From Whalleya microplaca (Eukaryota; Ascomycota; Sordariomycetes; Xylariales; Xylariaceae): a DNA stretch of 64,000 nt. The translations under genes and the position numbers were made by a program. A model generated the notes under the pieces. The model saw only the letters and a list, made by a program, of their open reading frames with translations, was not told where the DNA came from and searched no databases. Shown piece after piece: positions 11,381 to 22,408 of the stretch (its first letter is position 1; each line of letters opens with the position of its first letter). The DNA lies in assembly GCA_022497155.1 (NCBI GenBank), contig MU385761.1, positions 331,913 through 395,912 on the forward strand. Direction: 5' to 3'.

Positions 11381-12202
11381 ATGCTTTACCACACTATCCT
11401 CAGTTTTGCCGCCTCGGCACTATTTATGACGGCAGTATCTACATCTGCTCTATCGGAGTCGCAACACTCAAATCTTGAAGCACGCGTCGCTTGCGACCCA
11501 ATAGAGAAATACAGCACTTCTGTTTGTCCCATCTTAAGCACTTAGTCAGATAGATCGTATACTTACTGAACACTCTCCTTCATCTGCAGTGGTTCCTTGC
11601 AAACACCTGCAAACGACCTAAGGCTTCGTCTTGTCTTTTCTATACCCGAGGTCTTAGCAAGAGGGCTCGCATTTTCTCCAAGTCCGGCGGGCACGACATG
11701 ACTACGATCTGGGTACGCAAAAGTTGCCAAATCTAGTGTGAGGTAATCGCTTTTAATACTAATAGCCCTACAGGAGATGTGGGACAAATCCCAGTATGAC
11801 AAGCGACAGGTGACAACCAACAAGATGCGCTGCATCATGCAGGACAAGACAAAGCGCCAGACGTATTTCGAGCATATGTCCGAGTCAATGGCCATTATGT
11901 GCGACGTGTTTGCTACGGTCATGGACCCCGACCCTCACCACGTCCGTATGGACGGCATCTGGGGCAGGGTGGAGTTCCCGACGCTGAAGAAGACAGGAAA
12001 TCAGGGTACAGTAAACCAGATCGAAGCGACGAACGCTGATGGTACTCAACTGGTGAATGTTTGGTCGAGACCTCACAAGCGAAGCCCAGATATGAGCGAG
12101 CCAAATGATACGAACGTGAATACCAGAGCAACATGTGGTATCGATGGCAATGACCCATCAGGGGATTTCGATGTGGGTGGGGACTATCCAGTCGATTGGT
12201 AG
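11381..12202 (+). CDS. secreted six-cysteine protein, effector-like, 230 aa
   Basis: Exons are 11381-11521, 11590-11712 and 11774-12202, all phase-0 junctions. The second intron has TACTAAT before the acceptor; the first donor (GTTTGT) is weaker. The product starts with a hydrophobic signal peptide (MLYHTILSFAASALFMTAV), likely cut near residue 23. The mature chain has six Cys (38, 54, 62, 108, 131, 209). Notable blocks are CLFYTRGLSKRARIFSKSG (62-80), TTIWEMWD (85-92), TYFEHMSESMAIMCDVFATV and GIWGRVEFPTL, and the chain ends DPSGDFDVGGDYPVDW. I do not know a named family. The order of blocks (Trp-rich loop, FEHMS helix before a Cys, then GxWGxVE) reminds me of ADP-ribosyl cyclases, which is only an inference. 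Secretion and even Cys number suit an apoplastic or effector role. Confidence 0.7.
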
Positions 12203-15200
12203 TTACTCGACCATATTTGATCATGAAGGCACATTCATTAAATACGCTACTAGGTAGAAACGCGGAAGGACATGTTAGATTCTGTATTTAGTCACATATC
12301 GAGCCTGTATTTGTTAGTCGATTACTCTTTTAAAACCAACACCACTGATCTTTCAATTCTTTCTTACCTTAAAGTCATATATACTATGTTCCATGTAATT
12401 GAATTAAAGAGTACTAGATTTGGGACAAGATCTATGATATGTGCAATTTGGTTTAAAGAAAATACCCGGCAGACATCGAGGTGAAAATTTACTGGAACTG
12501 TAATCCTGTGTGGACCTCAAAAGTCATAAGGATGGCAATAATATTTCCCTCTTGTAGTGTTATTGTCACGTTCTAATATAGCTGGCAACGAATTTATCAC
12601 CTATCAATTGTTGCAATATGATGTTCTACTAACTTATGAACGAGCAATTTATAGCTTAGATATACCTTTAAGTCCTAAAATACACTAAGAACATAAATCA
12701 GTGTAAAACGGGAGCCGACTAAAGCGAGTTTCTCCCGGTAGAGACACACTGGACTTTCCCCCTCGAACTCCTTGTTACGCTGGCAATGAAAAGTTGATAT
12801 ATTTGTGCATTGCGAATATATATAGCCCGTTATAATAGCACAAGTGTCGAATTTAAACCTCCCACCGCTATGTCTAACGGCAGTCACAATCATAAGACTA
12901 ACAACATCTATCACCAATTTGCATAGCGAACCGTACATGTACAAGTGTACAATGAGGGTAAAAGTCGCTACTCGTATTACGGTGTACAGACAACTTAAGT
13001 CCATTAGATTTAGCAAAAATATGTCTTACTAATATACAAAGAAGACTTCAAGAAAGGGGCCGAATACCTTAGCTAGGCGATAAAAGACGTTTACCATGAT
13101 GGGGAATACTGGTTCGTTTCTAAAACTAGGTAATGTTGACAATATACCGGTGTTACTTCAAGAATTAAATTCACTAGATAATGTGATCTAGCGCCCAGTG
13201 ATTCAGGGATTTCGGGCAACAGTATCGAGCGAAGCGGATTTGTTAGTTTTCAGAGAGAAGATTATGTCAGTGTACAGTGTTTTCTAGGGATAGCATTCGC
13301 TTTAACAACGACGAGTTACATGCAGAAAACTACGGGTGGCTGTTGAATTAATCAACAAGAAAGTAAAGGAGGCTACTATGATTGGAAGCATGGCTTAGAA
13401 CTAAACTTCCGAGAATGCCAGCTAGGATTTAAAATGAGACATGCTACACTTATAGACAATTCCATGTCACATTCTTCTTACCAGCGACTTTCAAATGTAC
13501 TCTCCTTGGGCCAGAGAACTGAGACCAATGTCGCCAGGCTCCTTGAGACAAATAATTGTCACCATATGGGTGGTCATTTTAGACCCTTTTTCTTACGGAG
13601 CTCGGGAAGATAGTGATTCCAGGAGCCTAATATCGAAGAAGGAATTCCTACTAACTGTGAGAAGATGACCTAGAACAATAAATACAACACTAAATTCAAG
13701 TTAACTAACTAGTAACTATCACGATATATAACGATCATGGCAGCACTTAAATCACAATTCTTGAAACAGACGCGAGTTTTGAGTATCACAATAGTTATGA
13801 TATGGTAACTATTATCACTAGAGCCTTGGGCAATGCCCTGGTTATCTTTGTTCCGAGAACTCGTCAAAGAGTCCGGCATCAAAGAGTCCGGCATCAAAGA
13901 AGCCGACGTCTCCAACCGTGCCATGCTGCTCCAGTGGTACATCATCTGGGGAAGATCCCTTAGTTGTGGCTGGCTTTTGTTCGGAGCGAGGATTCACCCT
14001 ACGAATCCCCACCAGCATTGGCATTGGAGTCTCCCGTTCCAATGTTCATGTCAGCTAGTAGTAATGATGGAGAGGGTATCGGAGAGTATTTAATGTGCTC
14101 GCGAGGCATGTTCATCAGTTCCTGACCATCCTTCTCGCCCTGGCTGACTGGGAAGCTGTCCATGTTGTAGTTTATATTTATAGGTGGGGGGTTGGGGGAG
14201 AGAGAATGGGGAACTTAGCGGCTGCAAGGTATTTATATAGACTAGTAGGCTCCCCGAACCAAGGTTCGGATGCTCTGTGGATGGATGAGGAATTGGTGAA
14301 GAGAAAATGGGGACGCTAGAAGGACGCAGCAGCTGCTGCTCAGATCAATCCAAGATCTGGTCCTGGTGGCACCATTGACGAGATGGCGTGGATGGTGACA
14401 ATGCCACTCGCGGGCTTGCGGTGATGCCCATTTCCAAAGTCCAATACCTTTTTTATGGCTTTGACTGCCAGAAGAAATCCTTTTCCGAATCGCTTGTTCT
14501 CACGGTCTAGGAAAAGATCGATGTCTCGCGTGGGTCGAAACTCCGAAGGAGGAGGGCATAAGGTATAGGATTTTATGCTCAAGGACCAGCCACGTGAGAC
14601 CGTCATCGAATCCACACTGCATTGCAGCTGGAATACGCGATGAGGGAAAATTCTTCGGCAGAATTCTGTGGTGAGAGTATGAGCAGAACGGCCAGGAGAA
14701 ACCAGAGAAACGAGACTATTCAACTTCTTAGTCTCATGCTGGTAGCAATCCTGGACTTCAGCTCCCTTCTGAAAAAACAAGATCTCCGTGTTGATGGGAG
14801 AACTGCAACACTTTCAGAGGACTTCGCCGGTCGCGCATCATTGTTGGTGCCACGATCTCCAAATATACGACTTTTGGGGTCCAGACGGTTTGAAGGTTGT
14901 GTCTCAACCTTCGAGAATTATGGGTGAAGGACGGAGAGTTCAATTCATAGTGATATTGAACTCTCTTTATCGTACTTGGGAGAATTCACCTCTAGATGTT
15001 GGAGTTAGGTGTGGTGTTGAACTATAACGGTTCAACAACTAGCTTGGAAAGTGTTGGGGGTTTGTTGGTCCTCTGCGCCGGCGGCTGGCACTTCAACCTT
15101 AGAGGCTTCCTTCTGCAACTGGTGTTTCAAATCAGGTCCACCCAGACCGTAATTGTCCGGTCTCTTTGGTTTCCTTGTCCTTGTCGTTCTAAGGTGAAGG

Positions 15201-18171
15201 AAGTGGTAACCGATCGACTCTACTTAGCGTTTGTCGTCTGCTCCGGCTATACCTTCAAGTCAGTGCAAAGTCCCGGTAAGTATATGACCTAACTTACTAC
15301 ACGTAAAAAGGTGTATTGATGTGGCAGACAGTGATGTTGATGGTGAAGATGGGGTGAGGAAGTGTAGCGACGTCTATGGTTAGGTTTCCTCTTAATGGCG
15401 GTCCATGGTTGGCGTTGTCATTGGCAAGCCATTACGAGAATAGGGAGCTTAGCCCCCAGATTTCATCACCCACAGTCGTAAATTCCCTAAACCAGTAACG
15501 AGCCCACTTCCTCATGTACGGCTTTCAGTTTTTCCTTCCCGCCGCACAGCCATGCCCTTCAGTCCCTATAGGGCACCAGGATCCGGAGGCTTAACTATGA
15601 GCTGTTTGGACAGACCTATTCAATGGTGAGTGATCGCCTCTGTAATACGTGGTTAGTTAATGATGCTTTATGTAGACATCGTTGATGAGTAGTGATGAAG
15701 GCAATTCCAGCAAATAGAATGACACAATCGTACCTAATGTTTCGGGTTTGGTTTCACACAGCCTGTATGCTAGAGGACTTTACTTACCTAGAGAGGGTGG
15801 GAATCTATCCCTGATGGCGATGAATGACGAAAACGGGGGGATTAACCATATCAGGGAGCTGCAAAAGCAGTTTGTTTGGCCGAATAAGATGATCACTGCT
15901 TGGAAAATTGTGATCGTGTGTAAGTAGAGAAATAGTGATCGCGGCAAGTGAGGTTCAAGAATCAGTTGTGCCTCATGTCTGGTTAGGTAGAAATAGAAGC
16001 GTTTTCGAGAGCGAAAATAGTGGACAAACATGGACCTGTACTTGAACAAGCCGAGATGTTTTGTAGGTGGAGGTTGGTGGGCATGCACAAAAACCTTCTC
16101 GTTGAATAAAATCAGAGCTGTCTCAGAAGGGGGGAGGCTGGGTATATATAGAAAAGCTAGCAAGAAAATGGCCTTAGGCCTGGCCTATTGTTTGCAGCTT
16201 CAAAGGAGTGCCAAGGAAGAACCTATTGCCTGTAATGACTCAGAACTGGGGTTTTTCCTGGGTTCCTGCCATTGATATCACAAACGGACAGGGACGGACA
16301 CTTCCGGAATCATGGAATAGGATTCCGGCCCCTTAATTCCGGAAAGTGCGGACCGAAATTGCGGGTCCGACCCGGGGTGGCATCACAGGGCAGCAGGATG
16401 ACATGACAAAGTCACAAAGGGGTGACTCAGGACCCAAACAGGAGAGTAAAACTACCAATAGGAAGGGTGGAAATAACCGGGAAGTGACTCATATGGCTCG
16501 GCATGGTAATACAATAGTCCTTGTGTCCATAGTACCAAGTATCTCAGAAACTGCCTAGTGCTATGAGTCAGTGACAAGGTGCCAAACCCTTGTGAGTAGA
16601 GACAGAATTTGAAAAGGACAGATGACAACAGCTATGTCATCTGATTCTACAGACTAGCAGGCAATATCACTCATAGCCCCGGAAGTCCGTAGATACTCAC
16701 CAGTTGTTAGATTATATCACATCAATGGTATGCTTAGACACGCTATAACATGGCCACACAAGAACCTTGGCATGGTTTGTGACAACTTATATCAGGCTAC
16801 AAGGATTATTGGCCAAAAGTTCATATTTGTTCACAACTGCATGGACTCAAGCTATATGTCCGCATTTGTCATATCTATTCATTATGGAACATGTTAAATC
16901 ATATACTGGTACCAGGATCTTGGGATCATTCAGATTTTTAAGTCAGAAAAAGGTACGGTGACCATAACCCTGGCCTTTATCTTTGTAGGTAGCTTGGAAC
17001 AGTGGCATGGCTAGGGAAGGAACCATGATACCTATGTCACAAGGAATTAGCACTAGACCAAAGATAGAGTAACAAGTAGAAAATATCTTAAGATGCATAC
17101 ACATGTGGCTTTGAACCCTGGTCCTTCACTTGTTAAACAAGCCACGAAGTTTCAGTCCAAACGTTTCTGTATGTTACAGCCAGCCTTTAGTGACACAATA
17201 GTTTGTTATCTTCCTTTGATGTATGTCCCTGGCTTATATGTTTCTATTCCATTATAGAGGAAGCCTTAAAATATCGTGATGTGGGCAATTTTACAAAGCT
17301 TAGATTAGCGGTAGTTCCAAAGCTGAATGTTTAAAAAGTATTTTCATAATGAAATTAGGAAGGTCTGTTAAAACAGTACAACATTCATTAGCACTCCCAA
17401 AGGCGATTTAATGATGGGAAATTATAAAGCTAAATTTGAACACTATTTGTGGAAATAAAGACAGCGCCCATTACCGGAGGAGTTAACCTAAGAAATTGGT
17501 GAGGTACAAAGGATACGAAACACGATCGGATAATATGGTTACCTCGGGAATGGCTAGTGCAGAACGTAAGTTTGTCTGGGAACTTGACAATCTCGAGGAC
17601 TTGTTTACATGTTTGTGTTCGAATCTAGCTGCCGCCAGTCCTGAGGAAGACCTCTGCTGAGGTGCCTTCTTTCTTCACCTGCAAAGGTCTGGGTCTGGCA
17701 TTCCTCCCATTGACCCAAGCCTTAACACAGGGGTAGTTACTGAACATTTCCCAATAATGGGCATCCGATTAGGTTCTATTCACTGAAGTAGATTTGATAG
17801 TTGATAAAATTTACCCTCTCAGGCGTGTGTTCCTACTTGTAGCAACCAACGAGTCTTTTTAAAGGGAGGGTACATCTGGTTCCAGGAATGCCCTGGCTTC
17901 CTTTGTCATGATTTTCTCACGATTTGACTCAGCGTTAATGACTGATACAAAGAAAACCTACTTGGTTACTAGACGACGCAGCAAACCAGTACCACACAGG
18001 TGTTACAATATAAATCATAATACAGCCCGTAAGTCGCTTGGCTATATATCTCACCTGTCGGCCAAGCACGAATTGTATTTCTTGAGATACAGACATAAAC
18101 GAGCGCAAAACGCATACACTAACCACATTTCAGCTACAGCATAGAATCCTTACACAGCCAGACTCGACATT
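12203..18171. other. 6-kb gene-poor stretch
   Basis: I find no gene I would defend in this stretch. ORFs up to about 150 codons occur on both strands but lack composition bias, and most start at non-ATG codons. The stretch includes an imperfect inverted repeat at 16291-16354, flanked by CpG-rich sequence unlike its surroundings, and a short hairpin at 17105-17145 that contains a B-box-like motif on the minus strand. Decayed transposon DNA is a reasonable guess, but no transposase can be read. Confidence 0.45.
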
Positions 18172-18681
18172 ATGAATGACCAAGCTCAGCAAATTCAAGA
18201 GAGGCTAGTCCCTCACCCTGTTAGTGGATGTGGCTGCGCGGACTACCAGTGCTGGGCAACGATCTGTCGCCACAAATGCGGGCCACCGTATGGCTACAGA
18301 TGCGGTCGCTACGCATCTGCAACTACGGGGCTCGCCGTAGTCTGTACTCCTGCTCAGCCTACACGCCTTATCTCGCTTTACACCCATGAACTGTGCCCAG
18401 AATGTGCCTATCGCCAGCATCCGACCCAAGGAGCTCAGCCTCCTATGCAGCCACAGAGGGTGAACAACACACCAAACAATCACCAAGGTCAATGGGTGAC
18501 GGGAACTACGGCAAGACAAAACGCACCCGGAATACCGGCATCCCAATGGACGGCGGCCTATGGTGAAGTCCTGGACCGATCGACGGACAGGATGTGGAAT
18601 GAGCTAAGGGCAGAGTACCCACAAGCTTACAACGGCGACTCGGGCCCTGCCAATACTGAAGGAAGAGGAGAGTCTGGGTGA
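18172..18681 (+). CDS. Cys-rich N-terminal hypothetical protein, 169 aa
   Basis: This single-exon ORF from the ATG at 18172 encodes 169 aa. The first half is Cys-rich: SGCGCADYQCWATICRHKCG and GYRCGRY are followed by CPECAYR, giving about ten Cys with CxC and CxxC spacings that could bind zinc or form disulfides. The second half is Gln/Asn/Pro-rich with a final acidic-aromatic stretch (WNELRAEYPQAYNGD). There is no signal peptide, so zinc binding inside the cell is more likely than disulfide bonding. It stands alone between two gene-poor stretches, with no neighbour that suggests a role. I do not recognise the family. Confidence 0.55.
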   Translation: MNDQAQQIQERLVPHPVSGCGCADYQCWATICRHKCGPPYGYRCGRYASATTGLAVVCTPAQPTRLISLYTHELCPECAYRQHPTQGAQPPMQPQRVNNTPNNHQGQWVTGTTARQNAPGIPASQWTAAYGEVLDRSTDRMWNELRAEYPQAYNGDSGPANTEGRGESG

Positions 18682-20496
18682 TAAAGGACAACCATGAAGG
18701 GAGTAGGCGGCTGGGGTGGATTGTAGCACCTGGGCATTCATGATACTTCCAAGTCCTCTTGCAGGCTATCAATATACGGGTCACCGTGTAATTCTGTTGT
18801 ATGTTGGAAACCCCGTGAAATTGTTGTTGCCCATGATTCTTCATAACGTCAAAATCCCGATTCGATTGACAAGATGATAGAGGTGAGCATGATATGTCTT
18901 TAATGCTTTGATCGCATGGGAATGACAAATGTAGCCGCAACACTAGAACATAACACTTCCGAAAAGTCGACACAGCATGATATACTTCGTACTTTGCAGT
19001 AATAGTGTAGTAGCTATCGCCAACTTGGAATTTTCAGTGATTGAGGTCTATCGTGGTGTTCTACTTCCTGCTCACTCCCATAGGGGCCCTATTTGATAGG
19101 CACCTACCTTTCAGCAGATCTCAGACTCAAAAGATATTGTTGTGTTTAAATACTCTGCCCTTAGATGTCTCATCTGGAAAAGGTGGGATGATTATGGCGC
19201 CATATCAATCTATCTGACATTTCCCCCCCTTAATAACACTGATCATGTAGCCTCGTCTTCCCATGGACATCAAAGTAGTCCCTGGACTACATCGCGCAAA
19301 CGCTATCGCGGGTAAGAAGAGTACTTGCTTGCTCCTACAAGCTTACTAGCGTACAGTGCCCTACACCTGCTGTGTAGCCTCTCCACGCCACCCGGGCTTC
19401 TCGGTCGATCTTCATCATGGGATTAATATAAAGCTCTCAGTATAATCTGATCTCAAATCCCCGTAGGGGTAAGCAGTAACTACCATATTAAGCTCCAGTC
19501 GTTATCATATCATCGCATGCGCAAGGACCACGTCAGTCGGATGTGGAGCGTCTACGTCCGTGATGGGCAGATGGGACAACCATAGCGGAAGCCCTAGCGG
19601 TGACTTCCATGCCTAGCTGAGCTTTCGGGGACTAGGAGCATGTCCGAGATCATGTCGAGACTCCGGAGCACTGGTCTCCATCTTGTGCTCTCATCATCGA
19701 AGTATGCAGAAGTCGATCCTCTTAGAGAGTGGCCTCGGAGTCGACGACCGGAGGACCGTTGAAAGACATCAAGATTCCAGCTTATTCTCGATTGCATCAT
19801 GTGCTGTTGGAGCTTTAAGGATGAGACAGATCCCCCCCCATCTGTATCTAGTTAACCATGCTGTAGTGCTCAGTTAGTCGAGACGATACCTTAAACTACT
19901 TGGCCAAGAGCAGATATTCGGATTTAGACCGGGTTGGATTTAACCTCTCAGTGTGAAGACCATCTACTATGTTCTTTTTATCGAAGCTACCGCGGGAAAC
20001 GCCGTGTCAACGCAGAGGTGTGAGGAATATAGGACCATGTGAAGCCCCTTTTTAAATTGACAGGCAGAGAAGAAAGGGGTTAACGATATACTTACGGAGA
20101 AATAGTAATCCTTAGGTAGAATGAGCGTATTGATGAGAGATCGGGTGGAAATTTGTGCCTTTCTAAACTATATGGTCATATGTAGAGGATGGTCGTAGAC
20201 TGTTACAAGTTGGTCGTGGTGGTAATTGCTACGAGACGCTATTATCCGAAAGAGATTCCTACAGATCTCGAGTCTTTGAATCATTAGCGACGGCATATTT
20301 ACTAGAAGTACATATCACATTAGCTGTGCGCAGATAGCTCAACCTAAGTGGAATAGGCCATTTCACTAAGCCAAAGCCATGATGTGCAACTTGTAAAAAG
20401 TTGAGTATCATTGATCAATGCGAGTCGCCAGCAGCCTAATTGGCAGGCCTAAGCTCTCTATAACATTTGGTATCATATCGCCATAAACTCCATTGC
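18682..20496. other. intergenic, no gene seen
   Basis: There is no ORF with coding character and no clear repeat. The 3' end of the UBA3 gene lies at the right edge. Confidence 0.5.
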
Positions 20497-21909
20497 TCAT
20501 GCAAAACGGAGGAAAAACTTGAAAGTCAAAGCCGGGAACGCGGGATCTGTCACCGCGATCTCCTGATTCACTTCCAACCCCAACCCTTCCTTGAGTGTCT
20601 TATCTAGGTTTGGCCGCGTTTGCTCCTCAATGCTTGGGGGGAACTGCATATATAAAGTCTTTCCTTCCGCTCTGATCGATGGCTTCTTTAATTGTAGGTC
20701 GGCTTTCACCGCAAACGAATCGAGCAGCTCCTTTAGTGTCCAGTTTGGATCGACCTCCAACGGCTTAGCCAAATTTCCACACACAGCACAGTCCTCCTTC
20801 TTGTCGTATTTAAATGTATTGGTGTATATGCTGTCATCTCCAGCGTACATCATATAGCTCTCTTCAAAACCAAGCGCTGGGGCAGCACCTGTAGCTATCT
20901 TCAACGCCTCGTTGCAACAACTGGCAGCTATGATGGCATTGGTTGATGCTATGGCTGGTATAATATTTTTTACCACGCCCTGAGTAAGGGAATAGGTGAC
21001 GCCAGTGATGCCGAACTCCTGTGCCCGTGCAAGTGCCTTCTGGTAGAGCCACGTGATGTGTTCCGGATCATCCTTGTCCAAGCTCGGGAAGGGTTTTTCT
21101 TGATCCCAAGCGATAATATGGGCCCATTCTATGCAGTGCTCTGGTTGGCGTGGAATAGTGGCGAGAGTGCATAGAGGTACCGCTGCTCTTGGGGTGTAAA
21201 GATCTAACTGGCATTCAATGCAGGGTGTTATGGTTGGAAAGACGACCCTCGTTTGGCCCTTGAATCCTGTTCTCAGTCAGATCACCCTACCATCCCCAAA
21301 TTTCAGTTGCAAAAATGTATTACCTTCCGTTCCGCCATCTATCAGCGGTTTTAAAGAGTCCTGGTTGTCCATGTCCACCATGTTGACTAGCGTCGCATTA
21401 ATCCATCGTCGTGCTTCGATGCTGTCAAGACCACAAACGACGAGTTGGAACTGCATGTAGAACTCCTCGTCAAACTCTTGTATCCGGCAATTGTGCGGTG
21501 TAATCTTGACGCCCTTGACTCTCTTCTCGACAAAAGCAGCGGCGACCTCTGCCTTGAACTTCCCAACGTCATCTTTGCGGAATAGGAACTGGCGGTTCAG
21601 GTTGGATATATCGATTGTATCTGTCCCGGGTGGTCTAGTTAACTACTGCTGGGAGGTCAGGTATAGGTGGAATGTAAGATACATACCCATATCTATAACA
21701 TGGATATCCTTGAAGCCGGAGAGGGCCAGATCCTTGAGTATCTCACACCCTAGGCCCCCAGCACCGATAACCAAGATTTTGGCCTTATCCAGGGCCGCTA
21801 GATTCTCCTCGTTGACATCTGAGTCTTGGTTGAAAGGGCCAGGTGTTCTGCGGATTCGGTCTAAGTATTGCCACCTCGAGGCACCGGGGCCTGCTGTGGT
21901 GGTGGCCAT
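20497..21909 (-). CDS. UBA3: NEDD8-activating enzyme E1 catalytic subunit UBA3
   Basis: UBA3, with its partner ULA1/APPBP1, adenylates NEDD8 (Rub1) and forms a thioester before transfer to UBC12, so it controls cullin-RING ligases. The 429-aa product has the ATP-binding VIGAGGLGCEILKDLAL (47-63), IDMDTIDISNLNRQFLFR, the crossover PLCTLATIPRQPEHCIEW with the likely catalytic Cys206, paired zinc ligands CIEC (189-192) and CAVC, and a C-terminal ubiquitin-fold domain (LKELLDSFAVKADLQL onward). Exons on the minus strand are 21909-21687, 21620-21324 and 21266-20497; both introns are under 70 bp and both junctions rebuild conserved sequence. The ATG at 21909 follows a GTG that is not needed. It is divergent from TEL2, 500 bp away. 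Confidence 0.95.
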
Positions 21910-22408
21910 GGTCACACTCGTAGCCTTGCTTACCTGCTAGTTCAGTGAGAGCTATGTAGGTTGGTGTTGTGTGTGAGAGGGAGACACGCACAGACACACA
22001 CCCATTGCGTTTGATGTCATCCTCTATCGGCGATAAGGATCTATCGGGGCCCTAAAAGGTGGGATGCTCAGGTGGGTTACTTGTTCCTTGCATGGCGGGG
22101 TAGCTATTCACTTATTGAGCTGATCTCAGCTTAATACATGCATATCCTGCCTTCAGTAATCCATGCATACAATTCACTGCTTCAAAAGCATCCATATATG
22201 TACTCATGAAATATGAGCCAGATGCGACAGATATTTAATCGTTCTTTCGTATCAAGACGACAACCTTCGACTCAGACGGACTACTATATACAAGAGGCAA
22301 GGAAGGGCCTTATACTGTTGAGAAACACCCCAAATAATTCTACTTTTGAGCATTACGACATGTGATGGTTTTGATGGGTTGAACTGAAACCCACAGTCAT
22401 AGATTGAC
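21910..22408. promoter_or_regulatory. shared intergenic region, UBA3 / TEL2
   Basis: This 499-bp stretch separates two divergent start codons, so it must hold both promoters. I see no clear factor site or TATA box worth naming. The role follows from gene layout alone. Confidence 0.5.

Noticed and set aside
14340..14606. Minus-strand ORF of 88 codons starting MTVSRGWSLSIKSY
   Set aside because: It has mildly protein-like sequence but no codon bias, no splice context and no neighbours; I could not support a gene.
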